A stretch of DNA of 64,000 bases, taken from positions 1 to 64,000 of the forward strand of contig CAJUIL010000015.1 of assembly GCA_910586225.1 (NCBI GenBank). Reading direction: 5' to 3'. Source of the DNA: an uncultured Eubacterium sp. (GTDB taxonomy: Bacteria; Bacillota; Clostridia; Lachnospirales; Lachnospiraceae). The notes under the pieces were generated by a model. That model had not been told where the DNA came from, ran no database searches, and saw nothing but the letters and a program-made list of their open reading frames with translations. Numbering within the stretch: position 1 is the first letter of the stretch; every line of letters starts with the position of its first letter. This document shows positions 26,093 through 34,225 of the stretch, piece by piece. The position numbers and the translations under genes are program-made.

Positions 26093-27148
26093 ATGCGCTA
26101 TTCTAAAAGGATTATTCATATTATTTTATTGTTTGTGTGTATCGGGGTAATTTCTATTTTATATTATGTTGAAGAAAAAAATAGGATAATGCTCCCGGAT
26201 AATTTGCAACTTGAATATGCGCCTTTAACGGTGCATGTATCAAATAAAGATGTTCAAGATGAAGTACGCTATGAACTGCAAAAGTTCGCAGAAGAAAAAG
26301 AGGTAACGAAACGCGGAGCAGAAACAGGTGATATTTTGTATATTGAATATACGGGATATGTAAAGGGTCGTCCTTATAAAGGATTACAGAATATAGAAAC
26401 GGACTTTGAACTTGGCTCAAATACATTTTTAGAGGATTTTGAAAAAAATTTTATAGGTGTATATCCATTTACAAAGATATCTTTTGAAATGCTTTTTCCA
26501 GAAGACTATTATGATGTCCCATTAAGAAATCAAAAAGTATTCTTTGAGGTATCAATATATAGAATTATAGAAGTGGTTTTCCCAAGGTTGACAGATTCTT
26601 TTGTAAATCAGAATTTCGATTGTGATAATATACAGGAATATCTTGATATTGTTGCTAATAAGGTATATACTTTAAAATATAATATGCTTTTAGATGATTT
26701 GCAAAATGCGCTTCTATCACAAATTGTTGAATCATCGTCTTTCAATATGTCATATTATAAACCTATGATAGCAAAGAGGATTCATGAGGTGTTGCAGTCT
26801 TATAATGAGTATGCTAAATTATCTAAATGTTCCATTGCTGATGTTTATCAATGGTTTGATACAAGCGAGGATATACTAATTGAAACGGCAACATATGATC
26901 AGAAAAAATATGAAGTCTGTAAAAAAATAATAAAAGAAAAAAAGTTATTGCCAGCAGCAAATGAATACGAAAGACTGTGCTATGATTTTGCGCAGCAGTG
27001 TGGATATAATTCTATAGAGCACTTTACAAAAGATAATGGAGCAGATTATCTTCAGGAAAAGGTATACGAAAAAATTGTTAAGGATTATTTATTTGCAATT
27101 GCTTTGCAAATAGATAAGAAACTGTCGCAAAATAAAACAAGTAATTAA
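26093..27148 (+). CDS. Membrane-anchored FKBP/trigger-factor-like chaperone
   Basis: About 351 residues. An N-terminal membrane anchor (IIHIILLFVCIGVISILYYV, about 7-26) is followed by a linker and an FKBP-type prolyl isomerase domain (about 72-160). That domain shows GDILYIEYTGYVKGRPYKG, FELGSNTFLEDFEKNFIGV, and LFPEDYYDVPLRNQKVFFEV, the last matching the tFPedY...GK..F.V motif of trigger factor. The C-terminal 190 residues are helical, like the trigger factor or SurA chaperone arm. The likely site is the outer membrane face. ATG 26093 has gaggg upstream. It follows the toxin gene and may assist its folding or export; that link rests on proximity. Confidence 0.72.
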   Translation: MRYSKRIIHIILLFVCIGVISILYYVEEKNRIMLPDNLQLEYAPLTVHVSNKDVQDEVRYELQKFAEEKEVTKRGAETGDILYIEYTGYVKGRPYKGLQNIETDFELGSNTFLEDFEKNFIGVYPFTKISFEMLFPEDYYDVPLRNQKVFFEVSIYRIIEVVFPRLTDSFVNQNFDCDNIQEYLDIVANKVYTLKYNMLLDDLQNALLSQIVESSSFNMSYYKPMIAKRIHEVLQSYNEYAKLSKCSIADVYQWFDTSEDILIETATYDQKKYEVCKKIIKEKKLLPAANEYERLCYDFAQQCGYNSIEHFTKDNGADYLQEKVYEKIVKDYLFAIALQIDKKLSQNKTSN

Positions 27149-27168
27149 ATAAAAAGGGAGAAGAATGT

Positions 27169-27690
27169 ATGGTTAAAATAAAGATGATGCCATTATGTGG
27201 AATTGAAGTAAATGATAACAGTATCATTGAATTCGGGCAGAGTCGGAAAGATATTATAAATATCCTTGGAAAAGGGGATGCGGAAATAGAAGACAGGATT
27301 TATTATTATGAAAATTGTTTGCAGCTGGAATTTGTGGATGGTAGACTTGCATTTGCTGAGGTGTCGAAAGATGAGAACCTTGTTCTTTCCTTGTATGGGA
27401 TAAATCCGCTTCAAATGCAGGACGCGGAGGTTATTTCTTTTTTATGCAAAAAGTGCGGGGTTGAGGGTCGTGATTTTCAAAATTGTGATAATTTGTATGA
27501 TTTTTGTATACAATCGCAGAGTATAGCTTTCCATAGAGGAATAACACCGAAAGACACAACTGAGTCAATAGTAGAAGCAAAGGCGGAAGGATATTATAAT
27601 ACAGAGATGGAAAATGATTATCTGCAGTCAAAATATTTTGAAACAGTAGCAATTGGTATTGCAGATTATTTTAAAGAATTGATAATTTAG
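27169..27690 (+). CDS. Unrecognised cytoplasmic protein, candidate immunity factor
   Basis: 173 residues, acidic, no signal peptide or membrane helix. N-terminal half: GIEVNDNSIIEFGQSRKDII, LGKGDAEIEDRIYYYENCLQ, LEFVDGRLAFAEVS; second half: SQSIAFHRGITP...ESIVEAKAEGYY. The form looks like small immunity proteins of toxin loci, but no named family is identified. ATG 27169 follows aaagggag and lies 20 bases after the chaperone stop, so the genes share a transcript. It is the last intact gene of the island. Confidence 0.6.
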   Translation: MVKIKMMPLCGIEVNDNSIIEFGQSRKDIINILGKGDAEIEDRIYYYENCLQLEFVDGRLAFAEVSKDENLVLSLYGINPLQMQDAEVISFLCKKCGVEGRDFQNCDNLYDFCIQSQSIAFHRGITPKDTTESIVEAKAEGYYNTEMENDYLQSKYFETVAIGIADYFKELII

Positions 27691-28038
27691 CTTTTTTCTA
27701 AAGTTATAGTTTCTTAAAATTTTCCAAATAGAAATTTTATATGCGTTTTTCGAAATTGTATCTTGCCCATTCAGTTTTCTCAGATAATCTCGGCTTTACA
27801 TCTTTCCCCGTGCGTGTATATGGGTTTCGCATGGGAACAGGGATGTTGCCAATGCATTTTCATTTTCATTCCAGCAGATGCAGGGGATATAGTCAGATTC
27901 TGGAGATGAATAATTGATGACAACCGTAAGTTCTGTAATCTTGTGTCCGAGGGGAGTTCTGCGGAATACAGGGGGCCTGCTTATGTACACATCCAGGAAC
28001 ACAGAATTTTTATTATCCTCCGAATTTTCTAAAAATGC

Positions 28039-28602
28039 ATGGGCATGGAAAAACAGGCTGAAATAATGACGATCGTGACGGACAGCGCCTACAGCAGTAC
28101 GCAGAATGAAGAACTGGCTGCCGAAAAAAATGTACACCTTGTCACCACAAACCTTACAGGGCGTAAAGCCGAGGATATCCTGGCTGATTTTGAATTCAGC
28201 GAAGATGGCAGAAAAGTCCTCAAATGCCCCGGCGGGCATGAACCGAAAAGCTGCAGCTAGAACCAGGAAACTTTCCAGTGTACCGTTTCCTTCCAAAAGA
28301 GCCATTGCCAGGATTGCCAGCATAGAGAACAATGCCGCCATAAGATGTTCAAACGTGTAAGCAGGAAAACGGTATCCTCAAAATCGAACAAGAGGGCAAA
28401 ACAGCAAAAGGAACGTAGCAGCGAAGATTATAAAAAGTACAGCCGTTTTCGGAATGGGGTGGAAACAATACCATCCATCCTGTGCCGAAAATACGGAATT
28501 GATAAAATCACGGTATGCGGACTGATACGGAGCCGTTTCTTCTTCGGATGCAAAATAGGTGCGTTAAATATCAAAAAGTTCTGTAGATATATACAGGGCT
28601 AG
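28039..28602 (+). pseudogene. IS1182-family transposase remnant
   Basis: The C-terminal DDE half of an IS1182-type transposase: MTIVTDSAYSSTQNEELAAE, NVHLVTTNLTGRKAEDILAD, GRKVLKCPGGHEPKSCS, an in-frame TAG (28258-28260), then FQKSHCQDCQHREQCRHKMF and RNGVETIPSILCRKYGIDKI up to GALNIKKFCRYIQG. The TAG replaces what is usually a Tyr codon. Upstream of 28039 the frame is lost within about 50 bases, and the N-terminal half is missing or scrambled. No clear terminal inverted repeats were found. Confidence 0.8.
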
Positions 28603-29272
28603 GATAAGTGCGTCCCCAAAATGGCAACTGCCTAAAAAATGGCGGAATATCTATCTACGATAAGCAACAAAAGCCATCTATAATCAACATTTCTGAAAAT
28701 TTACAGCAATATATTCAGTTTTTAAGTTCCTATCGTAAAAAGGTTGAAATACAAATACCTTTTTGACAACCTAATCATAATATATGCACATTACATTTGA
28801 ATATTTTGATAAAGTAGTTAATTTGGATAAGTAAAAAATAATATCACATTTTGCAGAAAGCCGTTTTTGAAAATGGAGTGTTTTTTCTGCATGAACAATA
28901 GTTTTTATATTTACTTCGGGCCAATACGATCTGAAGTATTTGTTGTTACGAAATAACCCGGAAACTGAACTGGAAAGTTTAGGAGACATATTCGACTTTT
29001 TCATCAATTTTTATTGATTAACCCTGTTTTCCATACTCTAAGTTATGGAGAATCACACATTTTAGCTTGTATTCTACGTTTTGGGGTAAACGGTAAAAAG
29101 TGCGTACTGTGCATATATGGAAGAAATTTTTATATAATGGTTCTGAGAATAAGTTATTCTTCTCAAGGCTATTATTAGTTACTATTGAAACTTTGAAAAC
29201 GCATATAACTTTTCATAGTCCATGTACATAGCTTTGAAAACTCATACCAATTTTGACAGTGAGGTGCAGTCA
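28603..29272. other. Non-coding stretch between two IS remnants
   Basis: About 670 bases of AT-rich DNA between the IS1182 and IS66 remnants. A - strand ORF (28771-29007) has no recognisable motif and no ribosome-binding site. No gene is called. Confidence 0.5.
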
Positions 29273-29560
29273 ATGTCAGATTTAAAACACGATGTGGTCG
29301 TAGAGCGTTGGGCTATGCTCATAAAGGAACGCATGGAAAGCGGCATGACCGTCAAGGAATGGTGTCATGACAGGAATATTAAAGAGTCCCAGTATTATTA
29401 CTGACTGAGAATACTCCGCAGGAAGGTAGTGGAAAATACAGAACAGACTCCGCATATATCGCCTTTTGTTGAACTTTTAGCAAATATCTGTCAGGAGCAG
29501 TTTCCTGCGCCGGCCGCAGCGGTTATCAGAAAAGGAAATATTACCATAGAAGTAACCTAA
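29273..29560 (+). pseudogene. IS66 accessory ORF TnpA, nonsense-mutated
   Basis: Reads MSDLKHDVVVERWAMLIKER, MESGMTVKEWCHDRNIKESQ, YYY-stop-LRILRRK and continues to ...VIRKGNITIEVT before TAA 29558. The helix-turn-helix and SGMTVKEWC motif identify IS66 Orf1. The internal TGA (29402-29404) stands where family members have Trp, a single-base change. Confidence 0.85.
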
Positions 29561-29605
29561 TCTGCTTCGGCAGGTTTATCCAAAAAGTTATGGAGTTACT
29601 GGCCA

Positions 29606-29965
29606 ATGCTTGGTAATGTCAAACGATACAGCCGAATTTACCTGGCGTACGATTACACAGATCTGCGTTTTGGAATAGACGGCCTAGCCAGGGTTGTACA
29701 GGATCATTTTTAGCTGGATCCGTTTCAAAAAGGCTGCCTTTTTCTGTTCTGCGGCAGGCGGACAGACCGCATCAAAGGACTTTTGTGGGAAGTCGACGGC
29801 TTCGTGCTTGTTTATAAAAGACTCGAAGCGGGACGCTTTCAGTGGCCGAGAACGGCGTCAGAAGTCCGTGAGATCACACCGGAACAGTTCACATGGCTGA
29901 TGCAGGGGCTTACCGTTGAGCAGAAAAGAAGAATCCAGGAAGTCACACCAGAGAGGATATGCTGA
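29606..29965 (+). pseudogene. IS66 TnpB remnant, nonsense-mutated
   Basis: Reads YDYTDLRFGIDGLARVVQDH, F, stop (TAG 29711-29713), LDPFQKGCLFLFCGRRTDRI, KGLLWEVDGFVLVYKRLEAG, RFQWPRTASEV up to TGA 29963. These are the standard IS66 Orf2 motifs. The transposase TnpC that should follow is absent, so this is a truncated, dead IS66 copy. Confidence 0.85.
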
Positions 29966-30672
29966 CAGGTTTTGTGCAAAACATAGAAATTTTCTGCCTG
30001 TTTCCATTGGCGTTTTCCCATGTCTGTCCGGGTGAGAAAGCCGTACAGATTCGTCCTGTGCGGCTTTCAGAAACAGCTTTTCACATTTTTGCTATGAAAT
30101 CTGAAAAATAATCCCATATCTTTGAAAGCGTCATTTGAAACATTATAGTCTATTGTCATTCTGACGAAGCCGGTCAAAAAATTTTCAGCAAAAATAACCT
30201 GTTTCTGCTATAATTGTGATATGGAAACGACAATAAGGAACAAGTTACTTACAGTCGGTTTTGTCACATCCGAAAAATATTCATTAAAATAAGATTTCAG
30301 CCTGTCCAGGACAGAATTTTTCGTGTATAATAAGCGGTAGATACAAACCCATCCTCTTTCGTATGTTTTTTAGTTGATCGCTTAAATTATACTATGAAAA
30401 GATGGGGTTGTATTTTTATTTATGAAAAAGTTGTAAACTGGTGTTAATACATCGGACACACCCGAAAATGAATTTTTCATGAACTTTTTCGATAGCGCAC
30501 ATGATTCCACTATGCATTTTGACTTTAAGTTGCATATACCGCTTTCGAAAACCAGCCGTTTCACTCATCCAGCGTCCAGGCATCCAAAAATGCAGCCCCA
30601 TATCTAAACTGTTATAATTTTTCCCACCCACCTCCCGCACAAAAGCTATATTCGTATTTTATACGAAAAAAC
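29966..30672. other. Right end of the island, no gene recognised
   Basis: A hairpin at about 30035-30070 (gaaagccgtacag / ctgtgcggctttc) lies after the IS66 remnant. Two overlapping - strand ORFs (30382-30640) show no family. The only short + strand ORF with a TATAAT upstream encodes 23 residues (30222-30293). The return to core base composition happens near 30670. Confidence 0.5.
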
Positions 30673-30701
30673 TTGCAGTATGGAAGCATTTACGTTACAA
30701 T
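30673..30701 (+). promoter_or_regulatory. Promoter for rqcH
   Basis: TTGCAG (30673-30678) and TACAAT (30696-30701) with a 17-base spacer, 22 bases upstream of the start codon. A dyad ttcgta-tttta-tacgaa lies just upstream. Confidence 0.65.
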
Positions 30702-30723
30702 GCCGTAGAAGGGAGTGATCAAC

Positions 30724-32469
30724 ATGGCTTTTGATGGGATCGTAATCGCGAATTTAGTTACGGAGTTAAACAACACGGTACTAAATGCGCGTATCAATAA
30801 AATTGCACAGCCGGAAAAGGATGCGCTGCTATTGACGCTGAAAGGCAGCTTTGGGCAGAAGCGGTTGTTTTTATCCGCAAGCGCGTCCCTGCCGCTGATC
30901 TATCTGACCGATACGAACAAACCAAGCCCGATGACTGCGCCAAATTTTTGTATGCTGCTGCGTAAGCATATCGCAAACGGAAGGCTTGTAAGGATCTGGC
31001 AGCCGGATATGGAGCGTATTATTCATTTTGAGATCGAGCATTTGGATGATCTGGGTGACCTGCGGAAAAAAACATTGACGATGGAGCTGATGGGAAAGCA
31101 CAGTAATCTGATCTTTACCGATGAAACTGGCCGGATCATTGACAGCATCAAGCACGTTTCTGCGCAGGTCAGCTCTGTACGTGAAGTGCTGCCGGGCCGG
31201 GATTATTTTATTCCGACACAGGGAAAGGAAAACCCGCTTTTCGCCGATGAAGCGCAGTTTGAACAGCTTGTGCTGGCCAAACCGCTGACAGCGGCAAAGG
31301 CTATCTATACGGTATATACGGGCATCAGTCCATGCGTAGCCAATGAAATCTGCTGCCGGGCCGGCATTGACGGCGATGCGGTGCTTGCTGGGCTGACGCA
31401 GGAGGAAAAAACACATCTGGCGCACCATTTTTTATGGATGATGCAGGATATCCAAGAGGAACGGTTTACGCCGAATATCGTACGCAAGGACGGACAGCCG
31501 TTTGAATTTTCTTCGGTACAGCTGACACAGTACGGCCATCTGCAGTATGAGGATGTTGCATCTGTCTCCGCGCTGCTGGAGCATTTTTATGCCGCGCGGG
31601 ATCTGTATACGAGAATACGGCAAAAGTCTGTAGACCTTCGGAAAATTGTGGCAACCGCGCTGGAGCGCAATCATAAAAAATACCAGCTCCAGCTCAAGCA
31701 GCTAAAGGATACGGAAAAACGGGAAAAATACAAGGTTTACGGAGAATTGCTCAATACGTACGGCTATCATCTTAAAGAAGGCGCAAAAAGCTTGGAGGCG
31801 CTGAATTATTATACGAACGAGATGATCACGATCCCTTTGGATGCGCAGCTTTCCGCGATGGAAAATGCCAAGAAATATTTCGAAAGATATCAAAAATTAA
31901 AACGTACCTACGAAGCGCTGACCGCGTTGACAGTAGAGACAAAAGCGGAGATCGCGCATTTGGAGTCGATCGCGGCTTCTTTGGATATTGCGCAAAATGA
32001 GGACGATCTGGTGCAGATCAAGCAGGAGCTTGTGGAATACGGCTATATTCGGCGCAAAGGTCATGAGAAAAAGCAAAAGATCAAAAGCCGCCCGTTCCAT
32101 TACCGTTCTTCAGACGGATTTGATATTTATATTGGAAAAAACAACTACCAAAACGAGGAGCTGACGTTCAAATTTGCAAACGGCGGGGACTGGTGGTTTC
32201 ATGCAAAAAAGATGCCAGGCTCCCATGTGATCGTAAAGGCGGAGGGCAGGGAGCTGCCGGATCGTACGTTTGAAGAAGCTGCGATGCTGGCGGGATATTA
32301 TTCCCAAGGCAGGGATGCAAAAAAGCTGGAGATTGATTATCTGCAGCGCAAAAACGTTAAGAAGCCAAACGGCTCGGCGCCGGGTTTTGTTGTTTATTAT
32401 ACCAATTACTCCATGGCTGTCTGTCCGGATATTTCGGGGATCGAGCAGGTGGTAGACGAATCCTTGTAA
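30724..32469 (+). CDS. rqcH: RqcH/Rqc2-type ribosome quality control protein (NFACT, FbpA family)
   Basis: 581 residues. NFACT-N opens with MAFDGIVIANLVTELNN, a helix-hairpin-helix and long coiled coil occupy the middle (about 290-440), and NFACT-R ends the protein (WWFHAKKMPGSHVIVKAEGR, YYSQGRDAKKLEIDYLQRKN, VKKPNGSAPGFVVYYTNYS). Bacterial RqcH binds obstructed 50S subunits and recruits tRNA-Ala to add C-terminal Ala tails for degradation; older names call it fibronectin-binding protein. ATG 30724 has gaaggga 9 bases upstream. Its stop codon lies inside the first bases of the intergenic palindromic repeat. Confidence 0.93.
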   Translation: MAFDGIVIANLVTELNNTVLNARINKIAQPEKDALLLTLKGSFGQKRLFLSASASLPLIYLTDTNKPSPMTAPNFCMLLRKHIANGRLVRIWQPDMERIIHFEIEHLDDLGDLRKKTLTMELMGKHSNLIFTDETGRIIDSIKHVSAQVSSVREVLPGRDYFIPTQGKENPLFADEAQFEQLVLAKPLTAAKAIYTVYTGISPCVANEICCRAGIDGDAVLAGLTQEEKTHLAHHFLWMMQDIQEERFTPNIVRKDGQPFEFSSVQLTQYGHLQYEDVASVSALLEHFYAARDLYTRIRQKSVDLRKIVATALERNHKKYQLQLKQLKDTEKREKYKVYGELLNTYGYHLKEGAKSLEALNYYTNEMITIPLDAQLSAMENAKKYFERYQKLKRTYEALTALTVETKAEIAHLESIAASLDIAQNEDDLVQIKQELVEYGYIRRKGHEKKQKIKSRPFHYRSSDGFDIYIGKNNYQNEELTFKFANGGDWWFHAKKMPGSHVIVKAEGRELPDRTFEEAAMLAGYYSQGRDAKKLEIDYLQRKNVKKPNGSAPGFVVYYTNYSMAVCPDISGIEQVVDESL

Positions 32470-32600
32470 CAGGTCAGACAAGCTGACCTGTTACCTGCAA
32501 AAATCCATTGAAAATCGCTTCGCGATGGGATTTTTGCACTCCTGAATCATGTTGTTACGGTCTTTGCAGCAGAATGCAAAGACCTGCCTGAACTGTTACG
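32466..32600. repeat. Full-length intergenic palindromic repeat, copy 1
   Basis: About 134 bp built of three hairpins: gtaacaggtcag-acaag-ctgacctgttac (perfect 12-bp stem), a long hairpin 32496-32538 with inner stem atcgc-ttc-gcgat, and ggtctttgca / tgcaaagacc (32559-32584), ending ctgaactgttac. It is nearly identical to 62824-62955. It overlaps the rqcH stop codon. Confidence 0.9.
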
Positions 32601-32639
32601 AATAATTATAAACATTTTGCAAAATTTTCCAAGAAAAAA

Positions 32640-32668
32640 TTGACTAATACCGCCTAAATGTCTATAAT
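32640..32668 (+). promoter_or_regulatory. Promoter for the yicC operon
   Basis: TTGACT (32640-32645), 17-base spacer, TATAAT (32663-32668), 41 bases before the yicC start. Confidence 0.8.
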
Positions 32669-32709
32669 AAGTATATCTATGCAAATCCCGATTGGAGGGA
32701 ACTATAATT

Positions 32710-33588
32710 ATGATCAAGAGCATGACCGGGTTTGGCAGGTTCGAGGCTGTCAAGGACAAGATGAAAATTGCAGTAGAAATGCGGGCTGTCAACCATAGAT
32801 ATCTGGATATCAGCGTCAGGATACCAAAAAAGCTTAGTAATTTTGAAAGCACAATACGCACGATCTTAAAAGAATATATTCAAAGAGGAAAGGTCGATGT
32901 ATTTGTATCCTACGAGGATTTTTCTGAGACGGAAAGCGCCCTTTGCTATAATGAAGCGCTGGCGGGAGAATATTTAAAGCATCTGCGCCGTATGGCGGAA
33001 ACGTTTCAGATCCGGGATGATATTACTGTCAGTACATTGGCTAGGTTTCCTGATATTTTTACAATGCAGGAGCAGGAAGCTGACGAGACAGAGCTGAAAG
33101 AGGTTCTGGAGGAAGCGGTACGCGGCGCGGCAGAGCTGTTTGTCGATTCGCGGATGAAGGAAGGGGACAATCTAAAGCAGGATCTAGTGGGAAAGCTGGA
33201 TGAGATGCTTAAGGATGTGCAGTTTATCGAGAAACATTCCCCGCAGATCATCGAGCAGTACCACGAAAAGCTGCGGACAAAGGTAAAGGAGCTGCTAGGC
33301 GATAAGCAGCTGGACGACAGCCGGATCGCCGCGGAGGTTACGATCTACGCGGATAAAGTCTGTGTGGATGAGGAGATCGTCCGCCTGCGCAGCCATATCG
33401 AAGCAGTTAAAAAGGAGCTGCTGACCGGAGGAAGCATCGGCAGAAAGCTGGATTTTATTGCACAGGAGATGAACCGCGAGGCGAATACGATTTTGTCAAA
33501 GACAAGCGACTTGGCTGTTTCGGATACCGGAATTGAGTTAAAAACTTCCATAGAAAAAGTGCGCGAGCAGATTCAAAATATAGAATAA
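32710..33588 (+). CDS. YicC-family endoribonuclease
   Basis: 292 residues. The N-terminal MIKSMTGFGRFEAVKDKMKI and VEMRAVNHRYLDISVRIPKK are diagnostic, as is the C-terminal DUF1732 part (KLDFIAQEMNREANTILSKT). E. coli YicC is an RNase acting with PNPase. ATG 32710 follows ggaggga at 9 bases; the longer TTG start is rejected. The gene heads a remA-rpoZ cluster as in other Bacillota. Confidence 0.93.
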   Translation: MIKSMTGFGRFEAVKDKMKIAVEMRAVNHRYLDISVRIPKKLSNFESTIRTILKEYIQRGKVDVFVSYEDFSETESALCYNEALAGEYLKHLRRMAETFQIRDDITVSTLARFPDIFTMQEQEADETELKEVLEEAVRGAAELFVDSRMKEGDNLKQDLVGKLDEMLKDVQFIEKHSPQIIEQYHEKLRTKVKELLGDKQLDDSRIAAEVTIYADKVCVDEEIVRLRSHIEAVKKELLTGGSIGRKLDFIAQEMNREANTILSKTSDLAVSDTGIELKTSIEKVREQIQNIE

Positions 33589-33598
33589 GGATGATGCA

Positions 33599-33847
33599 AT
33601 GGCAAAGCTAATGAATATCGGGTTTGGAAACGTCGTAAATACGAGTAAGATCTTATGCATTATCACTCCGGATTCGGCGCCCGCAAAGCGTCAGATCCAA
33701 CGGGCAAAGGAAGAAAACCGCCTGATCGACGCTACGCAGGGCCGCCGCACAAGAGCTGTGATCTTTACGGACGACCAAAGGCTGATCATATCCGCCCTGC
33801 AGCCGGATACGCTTGCCGGGCGATTTGGGAATGAAGAGCAGTTTTGA
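33599..33847 (+). CDS. remA: RemA-family extracellular matrix regulator (DUF370)
   Basis: 82-residue DNA-binding protein. LMNIGFGNVVNTSKILCIIT, PDSAPAKRQIQRAKEENRLI, DATQGRRTRAV and the terminal QPDTLAGRF match RemA closely. In B. subtilis RemA activates biofilm matrix and osmoprotection genes by wrapping DNA. It lies between yicC and rpoZ. The usual next gene, gmk, is absent: rpoZ begins 16 bases after the remA stop. Confidence 0.93.
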   Translation: MAKLMNIGFGNVVNTSKILCIITPDSAPAKRQIQRAKEENRLIDATQGRRTRAVIFTDDQRLIISALQPDTLAGRFGNEEQF

Positions 33848-33863
33848 AAGGAGACTATGGATT

Positions 33864-34145
33864 ATGATACATCCATCTTATGTGGAATTGATGCAGGTAG
33901 TTAACAGCGACCAGACGGAAATCGGTGAGGAGCCGGTGATCAACAGCCGTTATTCGATTGTGATCGCGACGGCTAAGCGCGCAAGGCAGATTATTGGCGG
34001 AGATGAGCCGATGGTTGCGAGAGCTGCTGGCAGAAAGCCTTTGTCTGTTGCCGTACAGGAGTTGTATGAGGGAAAGGTAAAAATTGTCGGAGAAGAGGAC
34101 GTGACGGAGGAAGCGGCGCAGGAGCAAGTGGAAGCAGAGGTGTAA
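33864..34145 (+). CDS. rpoZ: DNA-directed RNA polymerase subunit omega
   Basis: 93 residues. MIHPSYVELMQVVNSD, the conserved INSRYSIVIATAKRARQI and the PLSVAVQELYEGKV stretch fit omega, which assists RNA polymerase assembly. The C-terminus is an acidic tail. ATG 33864 lies 11 bases after aaaggag; upstream in-frame codons overlap remA and are not used. A terminator follows. Confidence 0.9.
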   Translation: MIHPSYVELMQVVNSDQTEIGEEPVINSRYSIVIATAKRARQIIGGDEPMVARAAGRKPLSVAVQELYEGKVKIVGEEDVTEEAAQEQVEAEV

Positions 34146-34179
34146 CAAAAACATTGCTTTTGACGGACGTCTGAGCAGA

Positions 34180-34207
34180 GGGTTGTGCTTACCGCACAAC
34201 CTTTTTT
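34180..34207 (+). terminator. Intrinsic terminator after rpoZ
   Basis: ggttgtgc (34181-34188) pairs with gcacaacc (34194-34201) across a 5-base loop, followed by six T's. It separates yicC-remA-rpoZ from rimO. Confidence 0.88.
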
Positions 34208-34225
34208 ATAAGGAGAAGGGGTTTT

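Noticed and set aside
27796..28341. 181-residue - strand ORF over the IS1182 relic
   Set aside because: Its sequence is the complement of recognisable transposase codons on the + strand and shows no motif of its own.
28771..29007. 78-residue - strand ORF in the island
   Set aside because: No Shine-Dalgarno sequence, no motif, AT-rich noise between IS relics.
30382..30640. Two overlapping short - strand ORFs before rqcH
   Set aside because: They use different frames of the same DNA, and neither resembles a known protein or has a convincing start.
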